Positions 1 to 9,900 of a stretch of DNA of 38,791 nucleotides are shown one piece after another. The number at the start of each line of letters is the position of its first letter. Positions within the stretch are counted from its first letter, which is position 1. The stretch spans positions 1 to 38,791 of the forward strand of contig JAKQUI010000073.1 in NCBI GenBank assembly GCA_029562645.1. Direction: 5' to 3'. This DNA is from Spirochaetota bacterium (GTDB lineage Bacteria > Spirochaetota > UBA4802 > JAKQUI01). The notes beneath the pieces were generated by a model. That model saw only the letters and a program-made list of their open reading frames with translations, had not been told where the DNA came from and ran no database searches. A program made the translations under genes and the position numbers.

Positions 1-41
1 TGGAAGTGAATTTCACGGTTGCCATGTGGCAGCCTCCTGTT

Positions 42-67
42 GAGACGGGGCAGTGCCCCGTCTGTAC
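42..67. repeat. REP-like palindrome, copy 1
   Basis: A nine-base-pair perfect stem (AGACGGGGC / GCCCCGTCT) closes a three-base loop and is followed by GTAC. The same core recurs about ten times in the window, in intergenic positions and inside genes, and a RAYT transposase lies at 27,397-28,092. I therefore class it as a REP-type element. Confidence 0.8.
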
Positions 68-176
68 GCGCCAGGTTGGGCATTGCCGCCCGAGGCGATT
101 GGGCGAGGGCCCCTATGAATATTACGATTGGGTGCTAGGGATTTTGAATTTTTTTGGCAATATTCCCGTACCACAG

Positions 177-202
177 GTAGAGACGGGGCACCGCCCTGTC
201 TC
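177..202. repeat. REP-like palindrome, copy 2
   Basis: This copy has the GTAGAGACGGGGC left arm and GCCCTGTCTC right arm with one mismatch in the stem. It lies 110 bases from copy 1 and 30 from copy 3, so three copies cluster downstream of lipoprotein 1. Confidence 0.75.
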
Positions 203-230
203 AAAACGTTGAATGATGATGCCAAACCCG

Positions 231-256
231 GAGACGGGGCAATGCCCCGTCTGTAC
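231..256. repeat. REP-like palindrome, copy 3
   Basis: GAGACGGGGC, loop AAT, then GCCCCGTCTGTACC. It directly precedes the AGAGGTTGAT-type tandem tract at 264-310. The REP plus tandem arrangement is repeated at 13,811-13,891 and 19,840-19,898. Confidence 0.8.
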
Positions 257-263
257 CGAGCGT

Positions 264-340
264 AAATAGAGGATCAATAGAGGTTGATAAGAGGTTCAAT
301 AGAGGTTGATCCGTATCAATTGGCCGGGATTACGCGACGC
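264..340. repeat. Tandem AGAGGTTGAT tract and conserved module-end flank
   Basis: The tract contains about four short units of the form AATAGAGGTTGAT / AAGAGGTTCAAT, followed by CAATTGGCCGGGATTACGCG. Nearly the same block lies after lipoprotein 3 (13,845-13,917), and a shorter version lies after lipoprotein 4 (19,875-19,905). Read on the minus strand it is the sequence that ends a module, so it marks a shared right boundary. Confidence 0.75.
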
Positions 341-343
341 CCG

Positions 344-460
344 TTAAAAGTTCCCGCTCGCGTCGAGCTTGACGATCCAGAAGTCGGAACTGCCGTGATT
401 TCCTGTCACGTCGCCATCGGTGGAGTATGTAAAACCCGCCGCGATATACACGAAGGTCTT
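344..460 (-). pseudogene. In-frame fossil of a replaced lipoprotein C-terminal domain
   Basis: Directly after the TGA of lipoprotein 1, and in the same frame, 38 codons remain open and then end in TAA at 344-346. They encode protein-like sequence including STDGDVTGNHGSSDFW and IVKLDASGN, which resembles the repeat found in secreted proteins with GSSDFWIVKLD-type motifs. Lipoprotein 1 itself ends in PVWGTCP, which I recognise as a natural end of BspA/DUF285 proteins, so this is unlikely to be a premature stop in one gene. I read it as the tail of an older C-terminal domain left behind when the BspA-type domain was recombined in. It has no start or ribosome site of its own. Confidence 0.65.
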
Positions 461-3400
461 TCACGGACAGGTCCCCCAGACTGGCCTGGGGAAGGACCAT
501 GATGCTGCGCCATCATCAAATGCAAAGGGCTCAGAAGCAATTAAAGTCACACACCAGCCGGAAAGGTTCTGATTAAAGGCGGTTGCATTTTCAAACATTC
601 CGAGCATACTATTCACTTTTGCCACATTCCAGCCGGAAATGTTTTGATTGAAGCTGCTTGCGAATCGAAACATGGACTGCATAATGGTTACGTTTGCCAC
701 ATTCCAGCCGGAAATATTCTGATTAAACGCAACTGCTCCCCAAAACATGCCGCCCGTATAGATTACATTGGTCACGTTCCAGGCGGAAATGTTTGCATTA
801 AAACTGGATGCCCAATAGAACATATACCCCATAAACGTCGCATTCGATACATTCCAAGAGGAAATATCTTGATTAAAACTGCTCGCTTGCCAGAACATAC
901 CTGTAAATTCGGTCACATTGGCCACATTCCATGAGGAGATATTTCCATTGAAGCTGCTTGCCTGTCGGAACATGTTATTCATATTGGTCACATTGGCCAC
1001 ATTCCAGGTGTTTAGATTCTGATTAAAGGCAGAGGCCCCTCGGAACATTTCACTCATGTTGGTTGCATTGGCCACGTTCCAAGCGGAAATATTTCCATTA
1101 AAGCTGGATGCCCCGTAGAACATGGAGCTCATGTTGGATACGCTGCTCAAATCAGGACTGTCGATGGCTGAAAAGGCGGTAAGATTATTGCAATTCCGGA
1201 ACTGAGATCCGTTGTTGTGCAGGCGTACCGAGCCCCATCGTGCTATATCGATAAGCTTTGAGCTGTCCTGTCCGGATGCTGCGAATCCGAATCCCTCGAT
1301 CTGTCCGGCTAAGGTAACGGTATACGTTCCCGGGGCTGCATAACTGTGGGTTGCCTCCGGTTGATTGTACGTGGTAATGGTGTTTGATGTCCCATCGCCC
1401 CAATCCACGATGAAATCATAGGTGCCCGTGGACGCTAGGGGCAGTTTTACCTGGTTCGGTCCGGACACTACGTTCCCGGTATTGTCCGTTTTCCATATTG
1501 TTATAAATGGGATCAGCCACTTCGCATACAGGGTAATATCACCTGTCACCATGTCCGTCGCGAAGATCCATTCATTAATACACAGGATTTCCTTAAACCA
1601 GCCCCTGAAAAAATAATTCGCTTTGGTCGGTTCGGTTGGCTCCGCAACAAAACTACCGTAATCGAGCGTCTGAGGCCCTGGAGCGGGAGCGCCGCCCAGC
1701 ACGTCGAACGCGACCGTATGCTGGTCTATCGCGAAGTTCGCAGCAACGGTCATATCCCCGGTCACATTCGTGTCCGTCCGCGTGGCGATAAGCCCTCCGT
1801 CGCTCCATGAAGTGAAGTGATAGTTTGCGTTGGGCGTGGCAGTAACGGCCGTGCCGTTCGCGCCGTGGTTCACGGTTTGCGGGTTTGATCCAGTTATCGA
1901 TCCGCCCGCGCCCGCATTGTAGGTGAGGGTGTAGGTGTTGATGGCGAAGCTCGCCGTGACGGAAATGGGGCCGGTAACAGTGGTGTCGGTCCGCGCGGCG
2001 GTGAGCACCCCGTCGTCCCATGTCGTGAAGTGATACCCGAATGATGGCATGGCCGTGACGGCCGTGCCGCTTGCGCCGTGATCCACCGTCTGTGGCGTGG
2101 TCCCGGTAATGGAGCCGTTCGCTCCCGCGAAATAGGTGAGCGTGTACGTGTTGATGGCAAAGTTCGCGCTCACGGTTATGGTGCTCGTGACATTGGTGTC
2201 CGTCCGCGTTGCCGTAAGGACCCCGTCGTTCCAAGACGTGAAGTGATACCCGACGTTCGGTACGGCCGTGACGGCGGTGCCGCTTGCGCCGTGATTAACC
2301 ACCTGCGCGGTGGACCCTGATAGCGAACCGTTGGCCCCGGCAGAGTAAGAGAGCGTGTACTGGTTAATGGTAAAGTTCGCTGTGACGGAAATAGCGCCGG
2401 TGACATTGGTGTCGGTCCGCGTGGCGGTGACCACCCCGTCGCTCCACGACGCGAAGTGATACCCCACGTTCGGCACGGCCGTGACGGCGGTGCCGCTCGA
2501 CCCGTGGTTTACCGACTGCGGCGTGGTCCCGCTTATGGAGCCGTTTGCTCCGGCGGTGTAAGTAAGCGTGTACTGGTTGATGGCGAAGTTCGCACTCACG
2601 GTAATGTTCCCGGTCACGTTTGTGTCGGTGTGCGGATTGGCGGTAGACCCATCGCTCCAGTCTACGAAGTGGTAGCCGACATTCGGTGTTGCCGTAACCG
2701 CCGTTCCGTCGGAACCGTGGTTTACCACCTGCGCGGTGGACCCGGATAGCGAACCGTTGGCCCCGGCAGAGTAAGAGAGCGTGTACTGGTTGATTGCGAA
2801 GTTCGCAGTGACGGTAATAGCGCCGGTAACGCCGGTGTCGGTGCGCGTGGCCGAGAGGACGCCGTCGCTCCATGAGTTGAAGTGATAGCCCGCGTTCGGT
2901 ACGGCGGTTACGGCGGTGCCGTTTGCGCCGTGGGTCACGAACTGCGTGGTTGTCCCCGTGAGCGAGCCGTTCGCGCCCGCTGTGTAGGTGAGGGTGTAGG
3001 TGTTGATGGTCCACTGTGCGAAGAGCGTCCAGTTCTCGGTAACGGTGTCAACGGCGAAGACCCATTGCGTCACGCAGCCCGCCTCGCGGAACCAGCCCCC
3101 GAAGGTGTAGCCGGTGCGCGCAGGCGCGCCGGGATCGGCCGCATAGCCGTTGTAGTTCACCGTTTGCATTGCGATCGCGCTTCCGCCCTGCGGATCGAAG
3201 GAGACGGTGTACTGGTTGATGGTCCAGCGGGCGTAGAGCGTCGCATCGCCCTCGACCTTGCCGCTCCCGAAGAGCCAGGGCGAGGTGCAGCCGGGCTCCG
3301 TGAACCACCCGGCGAAGGTGTAACCGGTAAGCACCGGATCGGCCGGCTGGGAGATGGTGGATCCGTAGTCCACCGTCTGTGCCGATACCGCCGTCCCGCC

Positions 3401-3712
3401 CTGCGAATCGAAAGTCACGGTGTATTGATTTACCGGATCGAACAGGTTGTCGTACACGTCCCGGTTACAGGCGGGAAGGGCACATGCGAGAATGCAAATG
3501 AGTATTGCGATTGCGGTACGCGATGCCCGTAGAGACGGGGCACCGCCCCGTCTGCCCATTCCCAAGGATCGCATAATTCCCCGTCCACGCGCGCGCATGG
3601 ATCGCATCATCCCCCGTCCGTACGCGCGCATCAACCCCATCACTCCCCACATACACGTATGCACGCGACAGCGCAACACCCCGCCCGTTGAATATTCGAT
3701 CATATTCACCAT
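461..3712 (-). CDS. Lipoprotein 1: InlB-type repeats with BspA-like (DUF285) C-terminus
   Basis: This is a predicted surface lipoprotein, probably an adhesin or other exposed scaffold; its ligand is unknown. A basic leader and hydrophobic stretch end in the lipobox ALPAC, with the lipidated Cys at about residue 82. CNRDVYDNLFDPVNQ follows and is shared by all four lipoproteins. Next come two Flg_new/InlB-type repeats (about 3010-3440), six 71-residue divergent InlB B-like repeats, another Flg_new repeat, a PKD-like segment (about 1340-1500), and eight 25-residue BspA-type repeats with the MF..A..FN..I..WNV pattern (about 535-1180). The end PVWGTCP is typical of that family. The start is uncertain. 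The frame is open to a TTG at 3754, but that overlaps a possible -35, so I use ATG 3712. Later ATGs down to about 3559 are possible, the last giving a 31-residue signal peptide. The gene follows the kinase 1 gene. Confidence 0.85.
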   Translation of the reverse strand: MVNMIEYSTGGVLRCRVHTCMWGVMGLMRAYGRGMMRSMRARGRGIMRSLGMGRRGGAPSLRASRTAIAILICILACALPACNRDVYDNLFDPVNQYTVTFDSQGGTAVSAQTVDYGSTISQPADPVLTGYTFAGWFTEPGCTSPWLFGSGKVEGDATLYARWTINQYTVSFDPQGGSAIAMQTVNYNGYAADPGAPARTGYTFGGWFREAGCVTQWVFAVDTVTENWTLFAQWTINTYTLTYTAGANGSLTGTTTQFVTHGANGTAVTAVPNAGYHFNSWSDGVLSATRTDTGVTGAITVTANFAINQYTLSYSAGANGSLSGSTAQVVNHGSDGTAVTATPNVGYHFVDWSDGSTANPHTDTNVTGNITVSANFAINQYTLTYTAGANGSISGTTPQSVNHGSSGTAVTAVPNVGYHFASWSDGVVTATRTDTNVTGAISVTANFTINQYTLSYSAGANGSLSGSTAQVVNHGASGTAVTAVPNVGYHFTSWNDGVLTATRTDTNVTSTITVSANFAINTYTLTYFAGANGSITGTTPQTVDHGASGTAVTAMPSFGYHFTTWDDGVLTAARTDTTVTGPISVTASFAINTYTLTYNAGAGGSITGSNPQTVNHGANGTAVTATPNANYHFTSWSDGGLIATRTDTNVTGDMTVAANFAIDQHTVAFDVLGGAPAPGPQTLDYGSFVAEPTEPTKANYFFRGWFKEILCINEWIFATDMVTGDITLYAKWLIPFITIWKTDNTGNVVSGPNQVKLPLASTGTYDFIVDWGDGTSNTITTYNQPEATHSYAAPGTYTVTLAGQIEGFGFAASGQDSSKLIDIARWGSVRLHNNGSQFRNCNNLTAFSAIDSPDLSSVSNMSSMFYGASSFNGNISAWNVANATNMSEMFRGASAFNQNLNTWNVANVTNMNNMFRQASSFNGNISSWNVANVTEFTGMFWQASSFNQDISSWNVSNATFMGYMFYWASSFNANISAWNVTNVIYTGGMFWGAVAFNQNISGWNVANVTIMQSMFRFASSFNQNISGWNVAKVNSMLGMFENATAFNQNLSGWCVTLIASEPFAFDDGAASWSFPRPVWGTCP
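1725..3008 (-). repeat. Coding tandem repeats, six 213-bp units
   Basis: Six units of 71 codons each begin with IN(T/Q)YTL and end with VTANFA or VSANFA. They are close enough in DNA sequence to recombine with the arrays in the other three lipoprotein genes. Confidence 0.85.
3529..3554. repeat. REP-like palindrome inside lipoprotein 1 leader
   Basis: GTAGAGACGGGGC, loop ACC, GCCCCGTCTG. On the minus strand it is translated as RRGGAPSLR in the n-region of the signal peptide. Lipoprotein 4 has a REP at the same place with matching flank GCGATGCCC, so the insertion probably predates the duplication that produced the two genes. Confidence 0.8.
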
Positions 3713-3773
3713 TTTTGGTATCTGTATACGAAGGAAGATAGGGGAACACGGCAAATCCGCCCGTAAAAACGGA

Positions 3774-3803
3774 GCGAACGGAGCGTATCGGGGAGTGAAC
3801 GGC
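3774..3803 (-). promoter_or_regulatory. Predicted LytTR operator, module 1
   Basis: On the minus strand, GCCGTTCAC (3795-3803), 12 bases, then TCCGTTCGC (3774-3782). This is the 9-12-9 direct-repeat geometry reported for LytTR regulators, with half-sites close to [TA][AC][CA]GTTN[AG][TG]. It lies in the gap between kinase 1 and lipoprotein 1. A third, adjacent TCCGTTTTT (3765-3773) sits 10 bases before a weak TTGCCG (3749-3754). No good -10 follows, so module 1 is the most diverged of the four. Confidence 0.6.
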
Positions 3804-3811
3804 GTCCGGGG

Positions 3812-6682
3812 CTACAGGTGTTTTCGCAGTGACTCGAGAAACGAGGCTCCGACGGGGAGCTGCGTTTCGTCGTGGTCGCGGAGGCGCACCTGGTAGCGGC
3901 CCGACTGCACGTGCGTGACGCTGTCCAGATGACGGATGTTTATCACATGGCTCTTGTGAATGCGGATGAATTGGTCCGGCGGGAGCCGGTCCAGGATCTC
4001 CTTGAGCGTGACCGGGAGCTCCATCTCGCGGCCGGTCGTGTGGATGACGACCGTTTTCGAATGCGCCGTTATGTACAGGATGTCGGCGAACTGCAGCGAC
4101 TGGGCGCGTCCCCGGTCGCGGACGGTGATGCCGGTCGCGGTCGCCCTGTTCACCGTGCGCAGTTTGAGCATGGTGCTCGCGCGCGCCAGGAGCTCGGCCG
4201 GCTGGAAGGGCTTCACGAGGTAGTCGTTGGCCCCGGCCGCGAAGGCCGCGTCGATGTCGGCCATCATGTTCTTGGCCGTGAGCATGATCACGGGCAGCTC
4301 CTCGGGCGAGCGGAGCATCCGTATGCGCCGGCATACCTCGTAGCCGGACATGATGGGCATCATGATGTCCAGGAGCACGAGGTCGATGGCGTGGTCCTTT
4401 TCGATGAGGTCCAGCGCCCGTATCCCGTCCGGGGCCGTTTTCACGACGCACTGCCTGGCCTCGAAGTAGCGCTGGACGATCCTGAGGTTCAGCGGGTCGT
4501 CGTCCACGACGAGGATGACCGGGCTGCCGTCGAACTGGCTTTCGCTGATCCCCGCGGGAAGGACGAACGGGCCCGCCGGCTCGTCAGCCGGCGGAAGGTC
4601 CGGTCCGGCGTCCATGGCGGGGCCGCCGGCGGCGGCGCGGACCTGCGTGTGCGATACGGGCAGCGTGAATGAAAATACGGACCCGCCGCCGTCTCGGGGA
4701 GCCAGGGCGATTGCGCCGCCGTGCGCCTCCACGATCTGCTTCGCGATGGCCAGCCCCAGGCCCGTCCCGCCGTAGGAGCGCGTATCGCCCGCATCGGCCT
4801 GCCGGTAGGCCTCGAAGATGCGCTCCCGGTGCTCCTCCGGAACGCCGATCCCGGTGTCGGCCACGCGCACCTCGACCATGGCGCGCGCGTCGTCGCCGCT
4901 CCCGGCGTCCGGCACGCGGATCATGCGCGCGGAGAGCTCGATGGTCCCCTCGGCGGTGAACTTGATCGCGTTGCCCAGCAGATTGGAGAGCACCTGGCGT
5001 ATGCGGTCCTCGTCGGCCCAGACGGTGGGGATGTCGGGCTCGATGCGGTTCACGATCTCCAGGGGCTTGTCCCCCGCGAGGGGACGCGAGAGGCGCACCG
5101 CCACCGCGCTCAGGGCCTGCAGGTCCACCGGCCGCGGCGCGAGCGAGAGGCCCTCGTCGTGGATCTTTGCCATGTCCAGCAGGTCGTTCACCATGGTCGC
5201 GAGGCGGCGGCCGCTCGAGGCGATCAGGGAGAGGTTCTCGCGCGCCTGCGGCGGGAGCTGCCCGGGGGCGTCCTCCATCATGGATTCGGCGATGCCGATC
5301 ATGCCGTGCAGCGGCGTGCGCAGCTCGTGGGAGGTGTTGGCGAGGAACTGGTCCTTGAGGCGGTCCAGCTTCTCGAGCGCGATGTTCTTCTCGGTGAGCT
5401 CCCGCGACATCTCCTCGACGGTCGAAAGCGCACGGGCGAACCGGCGCGAGACGACGAAGGTGGCGAACAGCGAGAAGGCGACCATCGCGTAGGGCATCAC
5501 GTTCCCGGTGTCGAGGAACTTCAGGATGAAGAGGACATTGTTCACGGCCCCCGCGTACACGAAAACCAGGCCGGCGAAAAACACCACGGCGTCGTCTCTG
5601 CGCCGCCGAATCGACGCGATCAGCCCCACGAGGCTGTAGGTGATCCAGACGAATATGATCGGATAGAAGACGCCCATGATCCGCTCCGCCGTCCTGGCGT
5701 CGACGAAGAACAGCGAGAGGGCGAACCCGGCCGCTATGACCTGCGAGATCCGGATGACGGTCGTGGAGAATTCATCGGGGAAGAGCGCCTCCACGATCAT
5801 GAGGAACAGGATCGGGCCCGGGATCACGGTGAGATAATTGACCAGGAGGGGGTTTGCGACAGGGCCCAGCGCGTCGGAAATCAGCGGGTGCTGTATGTTG
5901 TAGGTGTTCAGGGCCCATGCCAGGCTCGAGAGGCCGATGTACAGCGTGGCGGCGTCCTGCCGCCGGAAGATGTAGAACATGATGTTGTAGGCGACCATGA
6001 ACAGCAGCAGGCCCACGATGATCATGTCGAAGGTGTGCAGCAGGAACGCCCGGCGGGAAGTCGTCTCGGCGTCGCCAAGCCGTATCGGCTGGTCGATCCC
6101 GCCGCCCGGGTGCTCGCGGTTGAAGACCTGCAGCACGATCTCGTTTACGCCCGCGCGCGGCTCGAACGTCGAGGGCCGCCGGTCGTGAACGTGCGGGTAG
6201 TCCTCCCGCGTCCGCGGCGATTCCCCCATCGAGCCCTTGCGGTCGATGAGGACCCCGTTGATCCAGAGCCGGTAGGCCGTGAACACCCGGCGGACGGTGA
6301 TGGTCGTCGCGCGCTTGCTCGGGGAAAGCAGTATGCGCAGCCGATAGGTCGCGCGGCCCGCGCCGGGCAGGGGCGCGCCTGTGTGCGTATGGCCCCTCCA
6401 TGAACCGGGCACGGCGATGTGGCCGCAGCCTTCGCGGCTTCCCATGCGAACAAAGTCCGTCGACGCAAGCTCCCGGTCCCAGCAGAACTCCCATTCGCCG
6501 TTCAGGTCGATTGCGCCGTCGCGCTCGAAGTCCCAGTTCCGAAGGTCGATGACGCCCTTGACCGCGACGGGCCGCTTCTCCTTCGAGGACAACGGCCCGC
6601 AGCCCTTGCATGCAGTCCAGGCGAGAGCGCACAAGGCCAATGCGACGCACAACCTTCGCATGGATGATGGGTGGATTGGCAT
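3812..6682 (-). CDS. Hybrid 7TM sensor kinase with receiver and LytTR DNA-binding domain, module 1
   Basis: This 956-residue inner-membrane protein appears to combine signal sensing, phosphorelay and promoter binding in one chain. The N-terminal leader has Cys residues (WTACKGC) that could be lipidated. Residues 45-205 form a beta-sandwich resembling sugar-binding domains (GEWEF, VPGSW, YRLWINGVL). About seven membrane helices span 215-415 (7TMR-DISM-like). HisKA follows with SHELRTPLHG and His452. The HATPase has NLLGNAIKFT, DTGIG and GGTGLGLAIAK. The receiver has acidic residues at 727-729, Asp772 in LLDIMMP, and Lys824 in VKPF. A LytTR domain spans about 853-956 (FIRIHKSHVIN). All phosphorelay residues are present. 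ATG 6682 lies six bases after the -10, which suggests leaderless translation. The sensor half resembles kinase 3, while the kinase half resembles kinase 4. Confidence 0.93.
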   Translation of the reverse strand: MPIHPSSMRRLCVALALCALAWTACKGCGPLSSKEKRPVAVKGVIDLRNWDFERDGAIDLNGEWEFCWDRELASTDFVRMGSREGCGHIAVPGSWRGHTHTGAPLPGAGRATYRLRILLSPSKRATTITVRRVFTAYRLWINGVLIDRKGSMGESPRTREDYPHVHDRRPSTFEPRAGVNEIVLQVFNREHPGGGIDQPIRLGDAETTSRRAFLLHTFDMIIVGLLLFMVAYNIMFYIFRRQDAATLYIGLSSLAWALNTYNIQHPLISDALGPVANPLLVNYLTVIPGPILFLMIVEALFPDEFSTTVIRISQVIAAGFALSLFFVDARTAERIMGVFYPIIFVWITYSLVGLIASIRRRRDDAVVFFAGLVFVYAGAVNNVLFILKFLDTGNVMPYAMVAFSLFATFVVSRRFARALSTVEEMSRELTEKNIALEKLDRLKDQFLANTSHELRTPLHGMIGIAESMMEDAPGQLPPQARENLSLIASSGRRLATMVNDLLDMAKIHDEGLSLAPRPVDLQALSAVAVRLSRPLAGDKPLEIVNRIEPDIPTVWADEDRIRQVLSNLLGNAIKFTAEGTIELSARMIRVPDAGSGDDARAMVEVRVADTGIGVPEEHRERIFEAYRQADAGDTRSYGGTGLGLAIAKQIVEAHGGAIALAPRDGGGSVFSFTLPVSHTQVRAAAGGPAMDAGPDLPPADEPAGPFVLPAGISESQFDGSPVILVVDDDPLNLRIVQRYFEARQCVVKTAPDGIRALDLIEKDHAIDLVLLDIMMPIMSGYEVCRRIRMLRSPEELPVIMLTAKNMMADIDAAFAAGANDYLVKPFQPAELLARASTMLKLRTVNRATATGITVRDRGRAQSLQFADILYITAHSKTVVIHTTGREMELPVTLKEILDRLPPDQFIRIHKSHVINIRHLDSVTHVQSGRYQVRLRDHDETQLPVGASFLESLRKHL

Positions 6683-6688
6683 TGACCC

Positions 6689-6716
6689 ATTGGGTGCGGG
6701 AAAAACAGAATGTCAA
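6689..6716 (-). promoter_or_regulatory. Promoter of sensor kinase 1 (weak -10)
   Basis: On the minus strand: TTGACA (6711-6716), 16 bases, CCCAAT (6689-6694), then six bases to the ATG. The -35, spacer and CCTATCGTAC upstream are shared by all four modules. The -10 is poor here and in module 4. Confidence 0.6.
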
Positions 6717-6956
6717 GTACGATAGGGTCGGTGCATCATGCCGGTAGGGGGCGTAACGGTCGGCGCTTGTGAAAAATGCTTTAGATTTCTCGCAATCTTT
6801 CCGGAAGACCGTCTTGTTGCGAGAGGCGGGGCGCAGCCCTGTACATGTGATGCGGCATTCCCTCGTCTGTTTCTTTGGAGAAAACGCATGCAATCGATGA
6901 GCCTGCCTGGATAGTGCAGGATGCTTGATGAAAAATTACAGTTCGCAATCCCATAT
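6717..6956. other. Intergenic region between modules 1 and 2 with a decayed REP
   Basis: No gene is visible in these 240 bases. A degenerate REP core (GAGAGGCGGGGC, then GCCCTGTAC) lies at 6821-6844. Unlike the ends of modules 1, 3 and 4, the AGAGGTTGAT tract is absent. Confidence 0.6.
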
Positions 6957-9900
6957 CTAAAATGCCCTGATGGCCCGAACAGTCTTTGGGAAGTTCTTTC
7001 CGACTGTGTAGGTGTTGCCGTTGTCGAAGTAGATGTAATAAACGGTAGTACTGTTTATCTCCGATGAGCTCACATAGTCCTGCCAGTTGAGACCTCCGAT
7101 ACCGAATACGTATAAATTGTTCCGTATCGCGATAAGCTCGTCTCGTGAGGGAAGGAACCAGTCATTGTATCCATTGTTGCTGTACGTGGTGCAAGCCGTT
7201 GCTGCGTATGTTCCCGCTCCTTGGCTGGAAATAATTGCGTTCGTATTCGTTTTCCCGGTGCCTATCGCCGTTCCGGTTGCCCCGGTCGTCGTGGAAGCTC
7301 CATTCCACCACAGCATGGACATCGGTGCGGACTGGTCAACGGGGGCGGCTTCCAGATATCGCCACGTTCCGTTGCCGTCAGTTGAATAAAAGCCCTTGTC
7401 GTAGAATATATATCCGCCTCCGGGACCGATAACGCCGTTCGCAAAGGTATGCGCCCAACTGGGGAAGTGATTATCGCTCGTGCCCCATGTGATCCTGGTC
7501 TGACGGCTTCCATCGGCACCCATCAAATATATTTCGTAGTGTCCATCTCGATTGGAGTGAAAAGCGATTTTAGTGCCGTCGGGAGACCAGGATGGAGAAT
7601 CATCGTCGGCTCCAACATAGTTGGTTAGATTGGTTTCAGGGCCGCTTCCGTCAGCATTCCTGACAAAAATCTCCCGATTCCCAGTGCGAGTGGAGGAAAA
7701 GGCGATTTTGGTGTTGTCGGGAGACCAGGATGGCCCCCAATCGCCCAGACCGGATGAAACAATTTGCTGATTGGTCCCGTCGGCGTTCATAACATAAATA
7801 CGGCCCGAAGTACTATTAAAGGCGATTTTAGTGCCGTCGGGAGACCAAACTGCGGAACCACCGTTGACTCCGCTGGGATTCAGTATTGTCGTCCCGCTTC
7901 CATCGCTATTCATTATATAAATACGGTCCCCCGACCACCGATTTGAATGAAAGACGATTTTAGTGCCGTCTGGGGACCAGCTTCCTCCGCTATCGTCTGC
8001 CCCATTATTGGTGAGATTGACTGGATTGGTCCCATCGGCATTCATTATAAAACCTTCTTTATTCCCAGTACGAGTGCTCATGAATGCGATGCGGGACCCG
8101 TCGGGTGAGTAATGTGGATTAAAATCATTCCATCCGTTATTTGAAACGTTAGTTTGAACGCCCGCATTCATGACATATATCTGAGAACGACCGTCGCGCA
8201 TGCTTGTAAAGACCATGTTGGCCGGTACCCAGTAAGCGTACAGCGTATGGTTCGATGTCATTAAAACAATGGTAGCGGCGGCGATTTCCGTTCCGGTCCC
8301 GTTTGGACCCGTCCACCAGCCGGAAAATACATAGCTGTCGCGAGCGGTTGTCGCGAGCGCCCCGTAGGCTGCGTTGTAGGTGACGATTTTTGTCGCGGGC
8401 GCGGGCGTGCTCCCGCTTTGCGCATCGAAGGTCACGGTATACTCGTTCGAAAACGAGGCGGTCACCATGAGGTCGCCGGTAATGTTCGTGTCCGTCCGCG
8501 TGGCAATAAGCCCTCCGTCGCTCCACGAGGTGAAGTAATAGCCGACGTTCGGCGTGGCGGTGACGGCGGTGCCGTTCGCGCCATGGTTCACGGTCTGCGG
8601 GCTCGATCCTGTGATGGAACCGCCCGCGCCCGCATTGTAGGTAAGGGTGTAGGTGTTGATCGCGAATGACGCGGTAACCGTTATGGCGCCGGTGACGTTT
8701 ATGTCAGTCCGCGTTGCGGTAAGCACCCCGTCGCTCCACGAGGTGAAGTGGTATCCGACGTTCGGAACTGCCGTGACCGCCGTGCCGCTGCCACCGTGGT
8801 TCACCGTCTGCGGCGAGGTCCCGCTTAGGGAGCCGTTTGCTCCGGCCGTATAGGTGAGCGTGTATTGGTTGATGGCGAAGTTCGCGCTCACGGTGATGGT
8901 GCCGGTGACGGCGGTGTCCGTACGCGGATTGTCGGTGGGGCCGTCGCTCCACGACGTGAAGTGATAGCCCACGTTCGGGACGGCCGTGACGGCGGTTCCG
9001 CTTGCGCCATGATTAACCACCTGCGCTGTCGATCCGGAGAGCGATCCGTTGGGACCGGCGGAGTAGGAGAGCGTGTACTGGTTAATGGCAAAGTTCGCCG
9101 TGACGGTAATAGCGCCGGTGACATTGATGTCGGTGCGCGTGGCGGTAAGCACCCCGTCGCTCCACGAGGTGAAGTGGTATCCGATGTTCGGTGTTGCCGT
9201 GACCGCCGTGCCGCTGCCACCGTGGTTCACCGTCTGCGGCGAGGTCCCGCTTAGGGAGCCATTTACTCCGGCGGTGTAAGTAAGCGTGTATTGGTTGATG
9301 GCGAAGTTTGCGCTCACGGTGATGGTGCCGGTGACGGCGGTGTCCGTGCGCGGATTGTCGGTGGGGCCGTCGCTCCACGACGTGAAGTGATAGCCCACGT
9401 TCGGGACGGCCGTGACGGCGGTTCCGCTTGCGCCGTGATTAACCACCTGTGCGGTGGCCCCGGAGAGCGATCCGTTCGCACCGGCGGAGTAGGAGAGCGT
9501 GTATTGATTGATGGCGAAGTTTGCCGTGACGGTTATATTGCCGGTAACGCCGGTGTCCGTTCGCGGATTGTCGGTGTTGGCATCGCTCCATGAGGTGAAG
9601 TGATACCCCACGTTCGGCACGGCCGTCACGGCGGTGCCATTCGCGCCGTGCGTCACAAGCTGCGTGGTCGTACCCGTGAGCGAGCCGTTCGCACCTGCCG
9701 TGTAGGTGAGGGTGTAGGTGTTGATGGCGAAGTTCGCGCTCACGGTGATGGTGCCGGTGACGTTGGTATCGGTGCGCGGGTTGGCGGTAGATCCATCGTT
9801 CCAGTTCACGAAATGGTATCCCACGTTCGGGACGGCCGTGACGGCAGTTCCGCTTGCGCCATGATTAACCACCTGCGCTGTCGATCCGGAGAGTGAACCG

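Noticed and set aside
4721-6403. A 560-codon open frame on the plus strand opposite kinase 1, with a similar one at 11,640-13,412
   Set aside because: Both lie antisense to strongly conserved kinase genes and encode Arg-, His- and Val-rich sequence with no family features. High GC with strong third-position bias keeps the opposite frame open.
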